The notes: a model not told the origin generated them from the sequence alone. 40,001 nt of DNA from Arthrobacter sp. PsM3 (GCF_030433895.1 NZ_JARUXE010000037.1:1-40001); one strand, 5' to 3'. Counted from the stretch's first letter, positions 14,952 to 23,527 are shown. Numbers and translations are program-made.

Positions 14952-15200
14952 ACCAGGTCCTTTCACAATGCTGGAAAAGGTGGTGCGGCACGGCCCCCAA
15001 CCGCTCCGCCGATAGAACCCGGCCGGACGCGAATGCGGAAGTGCGGGGCCGCCAATCCAGCTGTTGTACACAGTCTGATGCGCCCCCTGCCGCAAAGTCC
15101 AGCGATTGGATGATGCGGGGACAAAAGCCCCTGTTGCGGACCGCGCCGACGTGGAAGGCTGGGTGTGAGACCGCAGGGAGGTCCCGGAAAGGGATTCGCG

Positions 15201-16583
15201 ATGCGAGGCTTCTCCGGAATGTTGATCGGAATCGCGTGGGACGTCTGGCGGGCTGAGCGGGAAGGCCCCGGAGGGATCGCCCGCCGCCAGCAAGCCAGGC
15301 TTTCGGAGCTCGTAGAGTTTGCCCGGTCCGCTTCGCCCTATTACCGCCGCCTGTACCGGAACGTGCCGGAGCGCGTCACGGATCTGCATCAGCTTCCCCA
15401 GGTAGGCAAAAGGGATCTGATGGCGAACTTTGACGACTGGGTGACAGACCCGCACATCACCTTGGCGAGGCTGGGGTCGGAGCTGTTGTCTGACCTATCC
15501 CAGCTCGGGCGGTCCTACCGCGGCAAGTACCTGGTGGTGACCACGTCCGGCACCACCGGGGAACCGGCCATCCTGGTTCACGACCGGACATCATGGGTGG
15601 TGGTCAATCTGGTCGTGCGGGTTCGCGAGCGCCGGACCCTGCTCCGGACTGCAGAAGTGCGGGAGTTTCTGCGCCATGGGCTGCGGGCTGCGGCCCTTGT
15701 CGCGGGCGGCGGCCACTTCGCGGGCGTGGTCTTGACGGAATCCGCCCGGCGCCGCAGTCCGGCCATCGCCCGGCGGGTCCGGGTCTTCTCCGTGCTGAGG
15801 CCTCTCGCCGATCTTGTGCAGGAGCTCAATGACTTCCAGCCCACGGTGCTTTACGGCTATCCGAGCGCGATGCTGCAGCTGGCCGCGGAGCAAAAGGCCG
15901 GGCGGTTACGGATCCGTCCCGTCCTGGCCATTAGTTCCGGCGAGAACCTGTCCTCTGCCGGACGCGCCGAGATCGGAGCGGCGCTCGGCTGCAGGATCAC
16001 CGAACGCTACCTTTCCTCGGAAGTCCCTGCCCTGACCAGCCGGTGCCGGCACAGCGCGTTCCACGTCAATTCTGACTGGCACATCCTCGAGCCGGTGGAC
16101 GCGGACTACCAGCCGGTGCCCGACGGCGTCACCTCCCACACGGTGCTGGTCACCAACCTGGCCAACCGGGTGCAGCCCATAATCCGCTACGACCTCGGAG
16201 ACCGGGTCACGCTTGCCACAGCCCCGTGCCCCTGCGGCAGTCCTTTTCCTGTAGTGAAAATCGAAGGCCGTTCCGGGGACTTGCTCTACTTCGGGGCGCC
16301 CGACGGCCGTCAGGTCACGATCCTGCCACTGGCGCTGGGGACGGTGATTCTGGAGACCGCCGGAGTACACCGGTTCCAGGTGATCCGCACCGGGCCGGCC
16401 GCCCTGCGCCTGCGGCTGGAGGTTGCGCCGGGCGCCGACAGGGCACAGGTGCAGAAATTAGTTCAGGAGCGACTGGCCAGCTTCTTCGCCTCCCAAGGGA
16501 CGGGAGCAGTTGCCATCGAACACGCGGACGAGCCTCCCCAGACCGACCGCAGTGGCAAGTTCCGGCAGATCTGGTCGTCCTGA
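15201..16583 (+). CDS. PaaK/CapK-like adenylate-forming enzyme
   Basis: The 460-residue protein resembles phenylacetate-CoA ligase and CapK-type proteins of the ANL superfamily, which activate a carboxylate as an acyl-adenylate. The P-loop TSGTTGEPA is at 115-123, LYGYPSAM and SSGE motifs follow, and the region around IIRYDLGDRV and GRSGDLLYF holds the ATP-binding Asp/Arg positions. A PCPCGSPFP segment resembles a Cys-containing loop seen in CapK proteins. The C-terminal domain ends in DRSGKFRQIW, with a Lys in the usual catalytic place. The ATG at 15201 has AAAGGG with 7-nt spacing. No pathway genes flank it, so the substrate is unknown; capsule or cell-wall modification is a guess from the CapK likeness. 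Confidence 0.88.
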   Translation: MRGFSGMLIGIAWDVWRAEREGPGGIARRQQARLSELVEFARSASPYYRRLYRNVPERVTDLHQLPQVGKRDLMANFDDWVTDPHITLARLGSELLSDLSQLGRSYRGKYLVVTTSGTTGEPAILVHDRTSWVVVNLVVRVRERRTLLRTAEVREFLRHGLRAAALVAGGGHFAGVVLTESARRRSPAIARRVRVFSVLRPLADLVQELNDFQPTVLYGYPSAMLQLAAEQKAGRLRIRPVLAISSGENLSSAGRAEIGAALGCRITERYLSSEVPALTSRCRHSAFHVNSDWHILEPVDADYQPVPDGVTSHTVLVTNLANRVQPIIRYDLGDRVTLATAPCPCGSPFPVVKIEGRSGDLLYFGAPDGRQVTILPLALGTVILETAGVHRFQVIRTGPAALRLRLEVAPGADRAQVQKLVQERLASFFASQGTGAVAIEHADEPPQTDRSGKFRQIWSS

Positions 16584-16646
16584 CGGCGCGCTGCGGCCGG
16601 GACAACGCTGCGCTGGAGGCGCAGGACAACCGGCGCCGCGGCGGGC

Positions 16647-17510
16647 CTACTGCGGCCCCAGGAGCTCCCGGGCCTGCCGCTGGGCCTCCAGCTGTTCGTC
16701 AGTGACAGTGGATCCGCGGAGGAACCCGGCGTCGGCGATGATCCGGCGCAGCTCGGCTACGGTCCGCGGCGTGCTCACGCCCTGGTGGGCCATGGCGTGG
16801 CAGTTGGCGCAGAGCGGGACGAGGTCGGTGATGGGATCGAGCTGGTAGCCGCTGCCAAGCCGGGACACCGGGACGACATGGTGGACGTGAATAAAGCCCT
16901 TGCCGATCCCGCCATAGGCCATTTCGAAGGAAAAACCGCACGCCGCGCAGTGAGTGCCGTGGTAGGCGATGCAGGCGCGCCGGGCCTCTGGGTCGCGTTC
17001 GTAGATGTTGACCTCTACCCTGACGACCGCCCCTTCTGGGTAGGTCCCGGGGACGGCCTCCGTTGGATCTGGGCCTTGCGGGGGCCCGAAAGTACCCCAC
17101 AAGGCGCGGATATTGGCTTCTTCGGACGGTTCGACGGCGTGCCCTGAGCCGAACACGCTGCCCCATGGGACCGCGGGCACGGCTTCCTTGAGAATTTCGG
17201 GGGTTATCTGGTCGCCCATGGGAAGGAGGACGTCGAAGGCCACCTGCACGAACATCGCGGTCTTCCCTGGTTCGGCATAATGCGGCCCGGGTTCAGGCTG
17301 CTTGGAGACCACGATGCCGTGGCCAATAAGTCCCCGGCCGTGGTCTCCCTGCAAGAGCAGCCAGGCGTCCGTGCCGGCACTGATATTCCGGTGGCGGCCC
17401 ACGCTCCATCGCTCGAGGTGCACGCCGGTCGCGGCGACGCGCTCAACGACCTCAGCGTAGTTCCAGTCATTCCAGCGGTCCGGGTTCCAGCCCAGGATGA
17501 TGGCGGTCAT
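16647..17510 (-). CDS. EVE-like/HNH nuclease, probable modified-DNA restriction enzyme
   Basis: This is a 287-residue protein. Its N-terminal half (about 1-135: ILGWNPDRW, DAWLLLQGDHGRGLIGHGIV) looks like a PUA/EVE-type domain, a fold that flips and reads modified bases. The C-terminal half is an HNH nuclease with zinc-ligand pairs CAAC (188-191) and CANC (234-237), the HVHH core at 208-211 and NCHAMAH. The same type of HNH domain occurs in McrA-like, type IV restriction enzymes that cut methylated or otherwise modified DNA. No methyltransferase is adjacent, consistent with a solitary modification-dependent enzyme. The ATG at 17510 is weakly supported by its upstream sequence. An in-frame reading up to 17693 crosses the 97-bp repeat and is rejected. 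The EVE assignment is by pattern only. Confidence 0.85.
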   Translation of the reverse strand: MTAIILGWNPDRWNDWNYAEVVERVAATGVHLERWSVGRHRNISAGTDAWLLLQGDHGRGLIGHGIVVSKQPEPGPHYAEPGKTAMFVQVAFDVLLPMGDQITPEILKEAVPAVPWGSVFGSGHAVEPSEEANIRALWGTFGPPQGPDPTEAVPGTYPEGAVVRVEVNIYERDPEARRACIAYHGTHCAACGFSFEMAYGGIGKGFIHVHHVVPVSRLGSGYQLDPITDLVPLCANCHAMAHQGVSTPRTVAELRRIIADAGFLRGSTVTDEQLEAQRQARELLGPQ

Positions 17511-17566
17511 CTGGCCATTCTTGCAGGAGTGATCCCGGCGAGTGGCAGCCTGCGATTCGGCGATTG

Positions 17567-17663
17567 GACGCAAATGGTCGCTAAGCGGGGGTGAATAGCG
17601 GCCGTCTGTGGTGAATGGGTGCGGGTGGATGGGCTGGTAGCGGCCGTTTGCGGTGAATCGGTG
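17567..17663. repeat. 97-bp three-unit intergenic repeat, family B copy 1
   Basis: The element is an inverted 17-bp unit (17567-17583), a 12-bp spacer, a 26-bp direct unit starting TAGCGGCC (17596-17621), a 16-bp spacer and a second direct unit (17638-17663). It aligns without gaps to 24946-25042, at about 80 of 97 positions by eye. It sits 57 bp upstream of the nuclease start. Confidence 0.85.
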
Positions 17664-17726
17664 CGAACGGGCGGGCGCGCGCGGCGAACACAAGAGACGG
17701 GAGTGTTTCCTCGCCGGAGTAGCCCG

Positions 17727-18407
17727 TCAGCGGCCGGCGGCTGCCCCTGCGGTCAGCCGGCACAGCCTGCCATAGCGGTCCGCCAGTTCCTCGGGCGTGA
17801 GTTCGCCGTCGATCCGGTACCACTGGGCCACACCGGTGCACATGGTGGTGATGGCGCGGCTGGTCTCGCGGGGGTGGGGCGCATCGAAGATCCCGGTTGC
17901 CACACCTTCGTCGATGATCCCGCTGAGCAGCGCCTGCTGCCGGTCGCGGGCCGCAATGTGTTCGGCCCGGGCGGATCCCTCCAGGCTGCGGATCTCACTG
18001 AGGGCGATGAACGCGAGCCCGCCCCGGTGCGCATGGAAGAGCGTGAGGCAGCGGATCAGCCGGTCGAACCGGTCCAGCACCGACTGCGGCCCGTCGGCCA
18101 GGGCGGCCGTGCTCCGGTTCCAGAGCTCGTTCATGGCCTCGTCGTCGAGGGCCACGAGCAGTGCCTGCTTCGAGGGGAAGTGGTGATACAGGCCGGGGAC
18201 TGACAGCCCTGCCCGGGTGGCGACCTGGCGGATCGTCGTCCCGTGGTAGCCGTTTTCCATGAAGCAGGCCAAGGCCGCCGCCAGGGCCGGGCGGAGGGCA
18301 GGCGGCGAGAAGTCCTGCCACCCTCCCGCGGCACTCGCAGCCCCCGGGCGCCCTGCGCCCGTTGCCGCGGCCGGCGTCGTCGATTGCCTGGCACTTTGTC
18401 CGACCAT
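17727..18407 (-). CDS. TetR-family transcriptional repressor
   Basis: The 226-residue protein has a low-complexity N-terminal tail (1-30), then a TetR DNA-binding domain with the helix-turn-helix at about 57-79 (TTIRQVATRAGLSVPGLYHHF) and a ligand-binding C-terminal domain of the type found in acyl-CoA-responsive TetR regulators. It is divergent from the acyl-CoA ligase operon, and the 130-bp gap holds an 8-2-8 palindrome (18458-18475) at the operon's promoter. The natural inference is that it represses the operon and is released by an acyl-CoA intermediate. The start at 18407 has only a weak GGGG upstream, and the long tail means a later start is possible. Confidence 0.92.
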   Translation of the reverse strand: MVGQSARQSTTPAAATGAGRPGAASAAGGWQDFSPPALRPALAAALACFMENGYHGTTIRQVATRAGLSVPGLYHHFPSKQALLVALDDEAMNELWNRSTAALADGPQSVLDRFDRLIRCLTLFHAHRGGLAFIALSEIRSLEGSARAEHIAARDRQQALLSGIIDEGVATGIFDAPHPRETSRAITTMCTGVAQWYRIDGELTPEELADRYGRLCRLTAGAAAGR

Positions 18408-18421
18408 GTCCCCGTGACCCC

Positions 18422-18450
18422 TTGCCGTAGTTGTGTATCTACACTATATT
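18422..18450 (+). promoter_or_regulatory. Promoter of the acyl-CoA ligase operon
   Basis: TTGCCG (18422-18427) and TATATT (18445-18450) are separated by exactly 17 bp, a good sigma-70-type promoter. The spacer itself contains the palindrome GTGTA-TC-TACAC (18433-18444), a possible second operator. Confidence 0.7.
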
Positions 18451-18457
18451 CGATGAA

Positions 18458-18475
18458 ACCGAGCGAGCGCTCGGT
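18458..18475. promoter_or_regulatory. TetR operator palindrome
   Basis: ACCGAGCG-AG-CGCTCGGT is a perfect 8-bp inverted repeat with a 2-bp spacer. It begins 7 bp after the -10 hexamer, so it covers the expected transcription start of the operon; a bound repressor would block initiation. The shape matches operators of TetR regulators that control fatty-acid and related catabolism. Confidence 0.8.
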
Positions 18476-18537
18476 AAAGTAGGCCAAGTCACACAAAGAT
18501 TCACTGTCCTCTGTCAACGAAGAAGAGACTCATCGCC

Positions 18538-20196
18538 GTGAACGAAACCGCAGACCCACCATGGACCGCCCTGTATCCCGACGGCGTCCCACCCCGCACA
18601 CAGCCGGCCGCCGGGACCATCAACGACGCCTGGGCCCAACGCGTCCGTGAAGCACCGGACTCCACCGCGGTCACCTACTTCGACCAGTCGCTGTCCGCGT
18701 CCGACGTCGGCTCCCTCACCGATGCGCTTGCCGTCGAACTTCAACAGCGGGGGGTTGGCCCCGGCAGTGCCGTCGGCATCTACCTGCAGAACATTCCCCA
18801 GTTCGCCCTGTCCATGCTGGCGATCTGGAAGGCCGGGGGAACGGCGCTGATGCTGAACCCGATGTACAAGGGCAAAGAGCTCCGCAACATCATCGACGAC
18901 TCGGGCGCCCTCGGGATCATCTGCCTGGACCGCGAGCTCGACGGCGTGAGAGAGACGCTCCGCGGCAGCACCGTGGCGTGGACGATCACCACCTCGGACC
19001 TGGACTTCCAAAGCGAGGATGATCCGCGGCTCTTCCGCTCGCCGGACCGGCTGGAACGGACGGGGGAAGACCTGCACTCGATCCTCCAGCGGAGGTCCGG
19101 CCAGGTCCCGGTGCCGCCGCCGCTCACCGGGGACAGCGTGGCGCTGCTGACCTATACCTCGGGAACCACCGGCCCGGCCAAGGGTGCCCTGGGAACCCAC
19201 CGGAACGTGCTCACCGTGGCCACGGGCTACGCGCAGTGGCAGGATCTGGCGCCGGGCGACGTGGTGCTCGCCGTCGCACCCCTCTTCCACATCACTGGCG
19301 CGGTGGCCACCGCGGTGACGGCCCTCATCCATCCCGTGAACCTGGTGTTCATCAACCGGGTCCGCCCGGACGTTATCCTCGAATCCTTCAACCGGCACGG
19401 CGTGACCCATGTGATCGGGTCGATCACCGTGTTCAATGCCCTCCTGGACCTCGCCCACGCGACGGCCGCGGAGTTCGCGACGCTCAAGTACATCTACTCC
19501 GGCGGGGCGCCCATCCCGCCGGCCACGGTGGCCACCTTCCAGGCACGGTTCGGGCAGTACATCCACAACGTGTACGGCATGACCGAGACGGCCTCGGCGG
19601 TGATCGCCGTCCCGCCAGGCTCGGTGGCGCCGGTCGACCCAGCCAGCGGCACGCTCGCGATCGGCGTGCCCCTGCCGAATCTCGTGGCCCGGGTCATTGG
19701 CCTCGACGGCGAACCGGTTCCGGACGGGGAGCCCGGGGAGCTGGAGCTCAGCGGGCCGCAGGTGACACCCGGCTACCTGAACAAACCGGCAGAAACAGCA
19801 GCGGCGATTCCCGGCGGCCGGCTGCGGACCGGGGACGTCGCCATCATGGACGCGGCCGGCTGGATCTACCTCGTGGACCGGATGAAGGACCAGATCAACG
19901 TCTCCGGCTACAAGGTGTGGCCCCGGGAGGTCGAAGACGCCCTCTACGAACACCCGGCGGTCCTCGAAGCGGCGGTGGTCGGCCAGCCGGACAGCTACAG
20001 CGGCGAGGCGGTGGTCGCCTACGTCTCCCTCAAGGCCGGCGAACATACGACCGACGCCGAGCTGGTCTCCTTCGCCAAGGAGCGGCTGGCCGCCTACAAG
20101 TATCCGCGCCGGCTCTACATCCTGAACGATCTCCCCAAAACACACACCGGCAAGATCCAGCGGCGGGAACTCCGCGGCCTGAACCTGAAGGACTGA
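18538..20196 (+). CDS. Acyl-CoA ligase (AMP-binding, FadD/LvaE-like)
   Basis: This 552-residue ANL-superfamily ligase should convert a carboxylic acid, ATP and CoA to acyl-CoA. The P-loop TYTSGTTGPAKGA is at 205-217 and VYGMTETAS forms the A5 motif. RTGDVAIMDAAGW and DRMKDQINVSGYKVWP mark the hinge, and the catalytic Lys539 lies in TGKIQRREL. Length and motifs fit medium/long-chain ligases; the acid is not deducible. The GTG at 18538 has only a weak purine-rich upstream region. It is the first gene of an operon with an SDR 2 bp downstream, an acyl-CoA dehydrogenase and an APH-type kinase, under a TetR repressor. Confidence 0.93.
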   Translation: MNETADPPWTALYPDGVPPRTQPAAGTINDAWAQRVREAPDSTAVTYFDQSLSASDVGSLTDALAVELQQRGVGPGSAVGIYLQNIPQFALSMLAIWKAGGTALMLNPMYKGKELRNIIDDSGALGIICLDRELDGVRETLRGSTVAWTITTSDLDFQSEDDPRLFRSPDRLERTGEDLHSILQRRSGQVPVPPPLTGDSVALLTYTSGTTGPAKGALGTHRNVLTVATGYAQWQDLAPGDVVLAVAPLFHITGAVATAVTALIHPVNLVFINRVRPDVILESFNRHGVTHVIGSITVFNALLDLAHATAAEFATLKYIYSGGAPIPPATVATFQARFGQYIHNVYGMTETASAVIAVPPGSVAPVDPASGTLAIGVPLPNLVARVIGLDGEPVPDGEPGELELSGPQVTPGYLNKPAETAAAIPGGRLRTGDVAIMDAAGWIYLVDRMKDQINVSGYKVWPREVEDALYEHPAVLEAAVVGQPDSYSGEAVVAYVSLKAGEHTTDAELVSFAKERLAAYKYPRRLYILNDLPKTHTGKIQRRELRGLNLKD

Positions 20197-20198
20197 AC

Positions 20199-20993
20199 GT
20201 GACCGGACAGAACGAAACCCAGCCCCCCATCCCGCACCGGCTCGACGGCAAGACCGCCCTGGTGACCGGCTCCAGCCGCGGCATCGGCCTGGCGATCGCC
20301 CGCCGGCTTGCTGCGGAAGGTGCACGGGTCATCCTGACGGCCAGGACGCAGGAAACCCTCGACGACGCCGTCGCAACTTTCCCCGCCGGCACCGCGTATG
20401 GCGTCGCCGGCAAGGCGGACGACGCCGGGCACCAGCAGGCCGTCTTCGAGCTGATTGCCCGCGAAACCGGGGGCCTGGACATCCTGGTCAACAACGCCGG
20501 CATCAATCCGGTCTACGGTCCGCTGGCCGAACTCGACCTCGACGCCGCACGCAAGGTCTTCAATGTCAACGTCATCGGAACCCTCGCCTGGGTGCAGGGC
20601 GCGCTGTCCCATCCCGGGCTGGCCTTCCGGGACCGCGGCGGCTGCGTCGTGAACATCTCCTCCGTCACCGGCGACACCCCGTCCGAAGGGATCGGGCTCT
20701 ACGGCATCAGCAAATCCGCGGTCTCCCACCTGACCCGCACCCTCGCCGTCGAACTCGGCCCCGAGGTCCGAGTCAACGCCGTCGCCCCCGCCGTCGTCAA
20801 GACCCAGTTCGCGAAGGCGCTCTACGAGGGCAAGGAAACAGAGGTCGCCGGGCACTACCCGCTCAAGCGGCTCGGCGTGCCCGAGGATGTCGCCGCCGCC
20901 GTCGCGTTCCTCGCCTCCCCGGACGCCGGCTGGATCACCGGCCAGATACTCACGGTCGACGGCGGCCTGCTCGCCGCCGGCGGCGCCGCCTAA
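20199..20993 (+). CDS. SDR-family oxidoreductase (FabG-like) in the acyl-CoA operon
   Basis: The 264-residue protein is a classical SDR with TGSSRGIG (23-30), NNAG (98-101), the catalytic Ser at 154-155, Tyr168 and Lys172 (YGISK). Its FabG-like pattern suggests oxidation or reduction of a hydroxyacyl/ketoacyl-CoA. In a levulinate-type pathway this position is filled by the enzyme that reduces 4-oxoacyl-CoA to 4-hydroxyacyl-CoA; here that is inference. The GTG start at 20199 lies 2 bp after the ligase stop, and the Shine-Dalgarno AAGGA is inside the ligase gene with 6-nt spacing. The open frame extends upstream to 19236, but that part is the ligase read in another frame. Confidence 0.94.
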   Translation: MTGQNETQPPIPHRLDGKTALVTGSSRGIGLAIARRLAAEGARVILTARTQETLDDAVATFPAGTAYGVAGKADDAGHQQAVFELIARETGGLDILVNNAGINPVYGPLAELDLDAARKVFNVNVIGTLAWVQGALSHPGLAFRDRGGCVVNISSVTGDTPSEGIGLYGISKSAVSHLTRTLAVELGPEVRVNAVAPAVVKTQFAKALYEGKETEVAGHYPLKRLGVPEDVAAAVAFLASPDAGWITGQILTVDGGLLAAGGAA

Positions 20994-21060
20994 ACCCCGC
21001 CTCCGCTTCTACGCCTCCGTGCCTCAGCGCCTCAGACCGTCCGGCCCGAAAGGACCTCCC

Positions 21061-22299
21061 ATGAACCAAAGCTCCCTGCCTCCCGCCGTCGAAGGCCTCC
21101 GGCTCCGCACCCGCGACTTCATCCGCGGCGTCGTGATTCCTGCCGAGCCGCGGCCGGGCGAACGCCTCGACGACGGTCTCCGCCGCGAACTCGGCGAAGC
21201 CGCCAAAGCAGCCGGCGTGTTCGCCCCGCACGTCCCCGTCGCTTTCGGCGGCCAGGGCCTGTCGGTGGACCAGTGGTCACCGATCTTCCAGGAGGCTGGC
21301 TATTCCCCGATCGGGCCGGCCGTCCTGAACTGCATGGCGCCGGATGAGGGCAACATGCACATGCTGAACATCATCGGCACCGAGGAACAGAAAAAGCGCT
21401 ACCTTGCCCCGCTCGCGGCCGGCGACACCTTCTCCTGCTTCGGGATGACCGAGCCCCACCCGGGGGCGGGTTCGGACCCCGCAGGGCTGCTGACCACGGC
21501 GGTCCGCGACGGCGAGTCCTGGACCATCACCGGGGACAAACGCTTCACCAGCGGGGCCGAGCACGCCGGCTTCGCGATCGTCATGGCACGGACGCCCGAT
21601 GCCGGGACCGGGACGGACAGCGCGACAATGTTCCTGGTGGACATGGATGCCCGGGGCGTCCGGCTGGGCAACCCCATCCACACCATTGACCGCACCATCG
21701 CCGGCGGGCACCCGAACCTGCACTTCGAGAACGTGGTGGTCGGGCCGGAGGCCGTGCTTGGCGAAGTCGGCCTCGGCTTCAAATACGCCCAGGTCCGGCT
21801 GGGACCGGCCCGGCTCACGCACTGCATGCGCTGGCTCGGCCTGGCCCGGCGCTCGCTGGACATCGCCCTGGACCGGACCGACACCCGGGAAATATTCGGC
21901 TCGCCCATCGCGCAGCTCGGCATCGCCCAGGAGATGATCGCCCAGTCCGTGATCGACATCGAAACCTCGGACGCGATCATCACCAAGACCGCCGCCCTCC
22001 TGGTCTCCGATCCCAAGGCCGGCTCGGCGATGTCCTCGATCGCCAAGGTGCACTGCTCGGAGGCTGTCTTCCGGGTGATCGACCGGGCCATCCAGCTCTG
22101 CGGAGGCGACGGCGTCTCCGACGGGCTGCCGCTGGCACAGTACGCCGCCGAAGTGCGTCCGTTCCGGATTTACGACGGCGCCAACGAGACCCACAAGTGG
22201 GCCATCTCGCGGCGCGCCTCGTCACAGCGGCGGCGCGCGGTTGCCGGGGGCGAGCCGTTCCTTGGTACGGCCCGGTTCCCCGAAGGAGCCGGATCATGA
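21061..22299 (+). CDS. Acyl-CoA dehydrogenase family protein (ACAD10/11-, LvaC-like context)
   Basis: The 412-residue flavoprotein has the N-terminal helical domain (VPVAFGGQGLSVDQ, 58-71), the beta-domain signature FGMTEPHPGAGSDP (127-140) and the C-terminal region with CGGDGVSDGLPLAQ and RIYDGANETHKWA. Acyl-CoA dehydrogenases usually oxidise acyl-CoA with FAD. Members encoded beside an APH-type kinase, as here, include enzymes that process 4-phosphoacyl-CoAs. The ATG at 21061 has AAAGGA with 6-nt spacing; the frame upstream to 20887 overlaps the SDR gene and is not used. The stop overlaps the kinase start as ATGA. Confidence 0.94.
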   Translation: MNQSSLPPAVEGLRLRTRDFIRGVVIPAEPRPGERLDDGLRRELGEAAKAAGVFAPHVPVAFGGQGLSVDQWSPIFQEAGYSPIGPAVLNCMAPDEGNMHMLNIIGTEEQKKRYLAPLAAGDTFSCFGMTEPHPGAGSDPAGLLTTAVRDGESWTITGDKRFTSGAEHAGFAIVMARTPDAGTGTDSATMFLVDMDARGVRLGNPIHTIDRTIAGGHPNLHFENVVVGPEAVLGEVGLGFKYAQVRLGPARLTHCMRWLGLARRSLDIALDRTDTREIFGSPIAQLGIAQEMIAQSVIDIETSDAIITKTAALLVSDPKAGSAMSSIAKVHCSEAVFRVIDRAIQLCGGDGVSDGLPLAQYAAEVRPFRIYDGANETHKWAISRRASSQRRRAVAGGEPFLGTARFPEGAGS

Positions 22300-23396
22300 C
22301 GCCCGCGGAGGCCACGGGAGCGGCCCAGCCCGAGGTCGTCGACAGCCCGGAGCAGGCAGCCTCGCTGACCCAAGCGCCGCTGCTCATCCTGGACTCCGTC
22401 CGCGGCTTCCTGGACCAGGAAGGTCTGGGTTCCGGCCCCCTGGAGTGGGAGCGGATCGGCGACGGCCAGTCGAACGTGACCTTCCGGATCCGCCGGGACG
22501 GGGCCGACGTCGTGCTCCGCCGCGGACCCCGGCCGCCGCTGCCCAAGTCCACCCACGACATGGTGCGGGAAGCCCGGATCCAGCTGGCCCTGGCACCGCT
22601 GGGCATGCCCGTTCCGCGGATCCTTGCCGTGTGCGAGGACGACGCCGTCCTCGGGGTGCCGTTCTACCTGATGGAACACCTCAACGGCACCGTCCTCACC
22701 GACACGGTTCCCCCGCACCTCGACCCCCTCGCGGCGCGCCGGGCAACGAGCGAGGCCGTGGTGGACACCCTCGCGGACCTGCACTCCCTGGACGTGTCCG
22801 GCGGCGAGATCGCCCGCATTGGCCGCCCCCAGGGCTACCTCGAACGCCAGGTCGCCCGGTTCGCCTCGCTGTGGGACGTCAACACGACGCGGGACATGCC
22901 CGCCGTCGGACGCCTGGCGGCGTGGCTGGAGGAAAACCGGCCGGATAGCCAGCGCGACTCGGTGATCCACGGCGACTACCGCACCGGCAACCTGATGTTC
23001 GCCCCGGACGGGCCGCCGCGCGTGACTGCCGTGCTCGACTGGGAAATGGCCACGCTGGGGGACCCGCTGGCCGATCTCGGCTATCTGACCGCGACCTACG
23101 CCGACGCCGACGAGCCGTTCACGACGATGGAACTGACGCCGGTGACCCGGCTTCCGGGGTACCTGCGGCGGCAGGAGCTGATCGACCGGTACCAGGGGCG
23201 GATGTCCTTGGACCTCACGCCGCTGCCCTGGTACCAGGCCCTGGCCCTGTGGAAGGCGGCCATCTTCAGCGAAGCCATCCATACCCGCTGGCTGCGCGGC
23301 GAACGTCCGGGCGACACCGGGTTCGGCGCCGCGATGGAACACGGCGTGCCGCAGCTGCTCGACGTCGCCGAACGGCTCGCGACCCGCCTGAAGTAA
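22296..23396 (+). CDS. APH-type phosphotransferase (ACAD10/11 kinase-domain or LvaA-like)
   Basis: The 366-residue protein has an aminoglycoside phosphotransferase/choline-kinase fold: glycine loop IGDGQSNVTF (54-63), catalytic loop HGDYRTGN (225-232) and metal-binding DWE (248-250). It ends at the usual family length. Proteins of this subgroup are the bacterial counterparts of the kinase domain of human ACAD10/11 and of LvaA, which phosphorylate 4-hydroxyacyl-CoAs; antibiotic resistance is not expected. The ATG (22296) overlaps the dehydrogenase stop as ATGA, with GAAGGAG 7 nt upstream, so the two proteins are probably made together in fixed ratio. I see no homologue of the small LvaB partner nearby. 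Confidence 0.92.
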   Translation: MTPAEATGAAQPEVVDSPEQAASLTQAPLLILDSVRGFLDQEGLGSGPLEWERIGDGQSNVTFRIRRDGADVVLRRGPRPPLPKSTHDMVREARIQLALAPLGMPVPRILAVCEDDAVLGVPFYLMEHLNGTVLTDTVPPHLDPLAARRATSEAVVDTLADLHSLDVSGGEIARIGRPQGYLERQVARFASLWDVNTTRDMPAVGRLAAWLEENRPDSQRDSVIHGDYRTGNLMFAPDGPPRVTAVLDWEMATLGDPLADLGYLTATYADADEPFTTMELTPVTRLPGYLRRQELIDRYQGRMSLDLTPLPWYQALALWKAAIFSEAIHTRWLRGERPGDTGFGAAMEHGVPQLLDVAERLATRLK

Positions 23397-23527
23397 GCCC
23401 GCACCGAAGGGACGTCCCAGCGGGCCCCCTCCGCTCCTGAGCTATGGCCGCCACCGGCGCCACGGCCTCCTCAGCCATTGCCTCAGAACCCGAATTCCTC
23501 ATACAGCGCAGTAGGGAAGGAACCACC

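Noticed and set aside
16647..17693. 348-codon reading of the nuclease gene
   Set aside because: The first 61 codons translate the 97-bp repeat, and the EVE-like domain begins at the ATG at 17510.
19236..20993. 585-codon reading of the SDR gene in the acyl-CoA operon
   Set aside because: Everything before 20199 is the ligase gene in another frame; a GTG at 20199 with AAGGA gives a normal-length SDR.
22296..23396. Aminoglycoside resistance gene
   Set aside because: The APH fold is shared, but the gene is coupled to an acyl-CoA dehydrogenase in a catabolic operon and belongs with ACAD10/11- and LvaA-like kinases.
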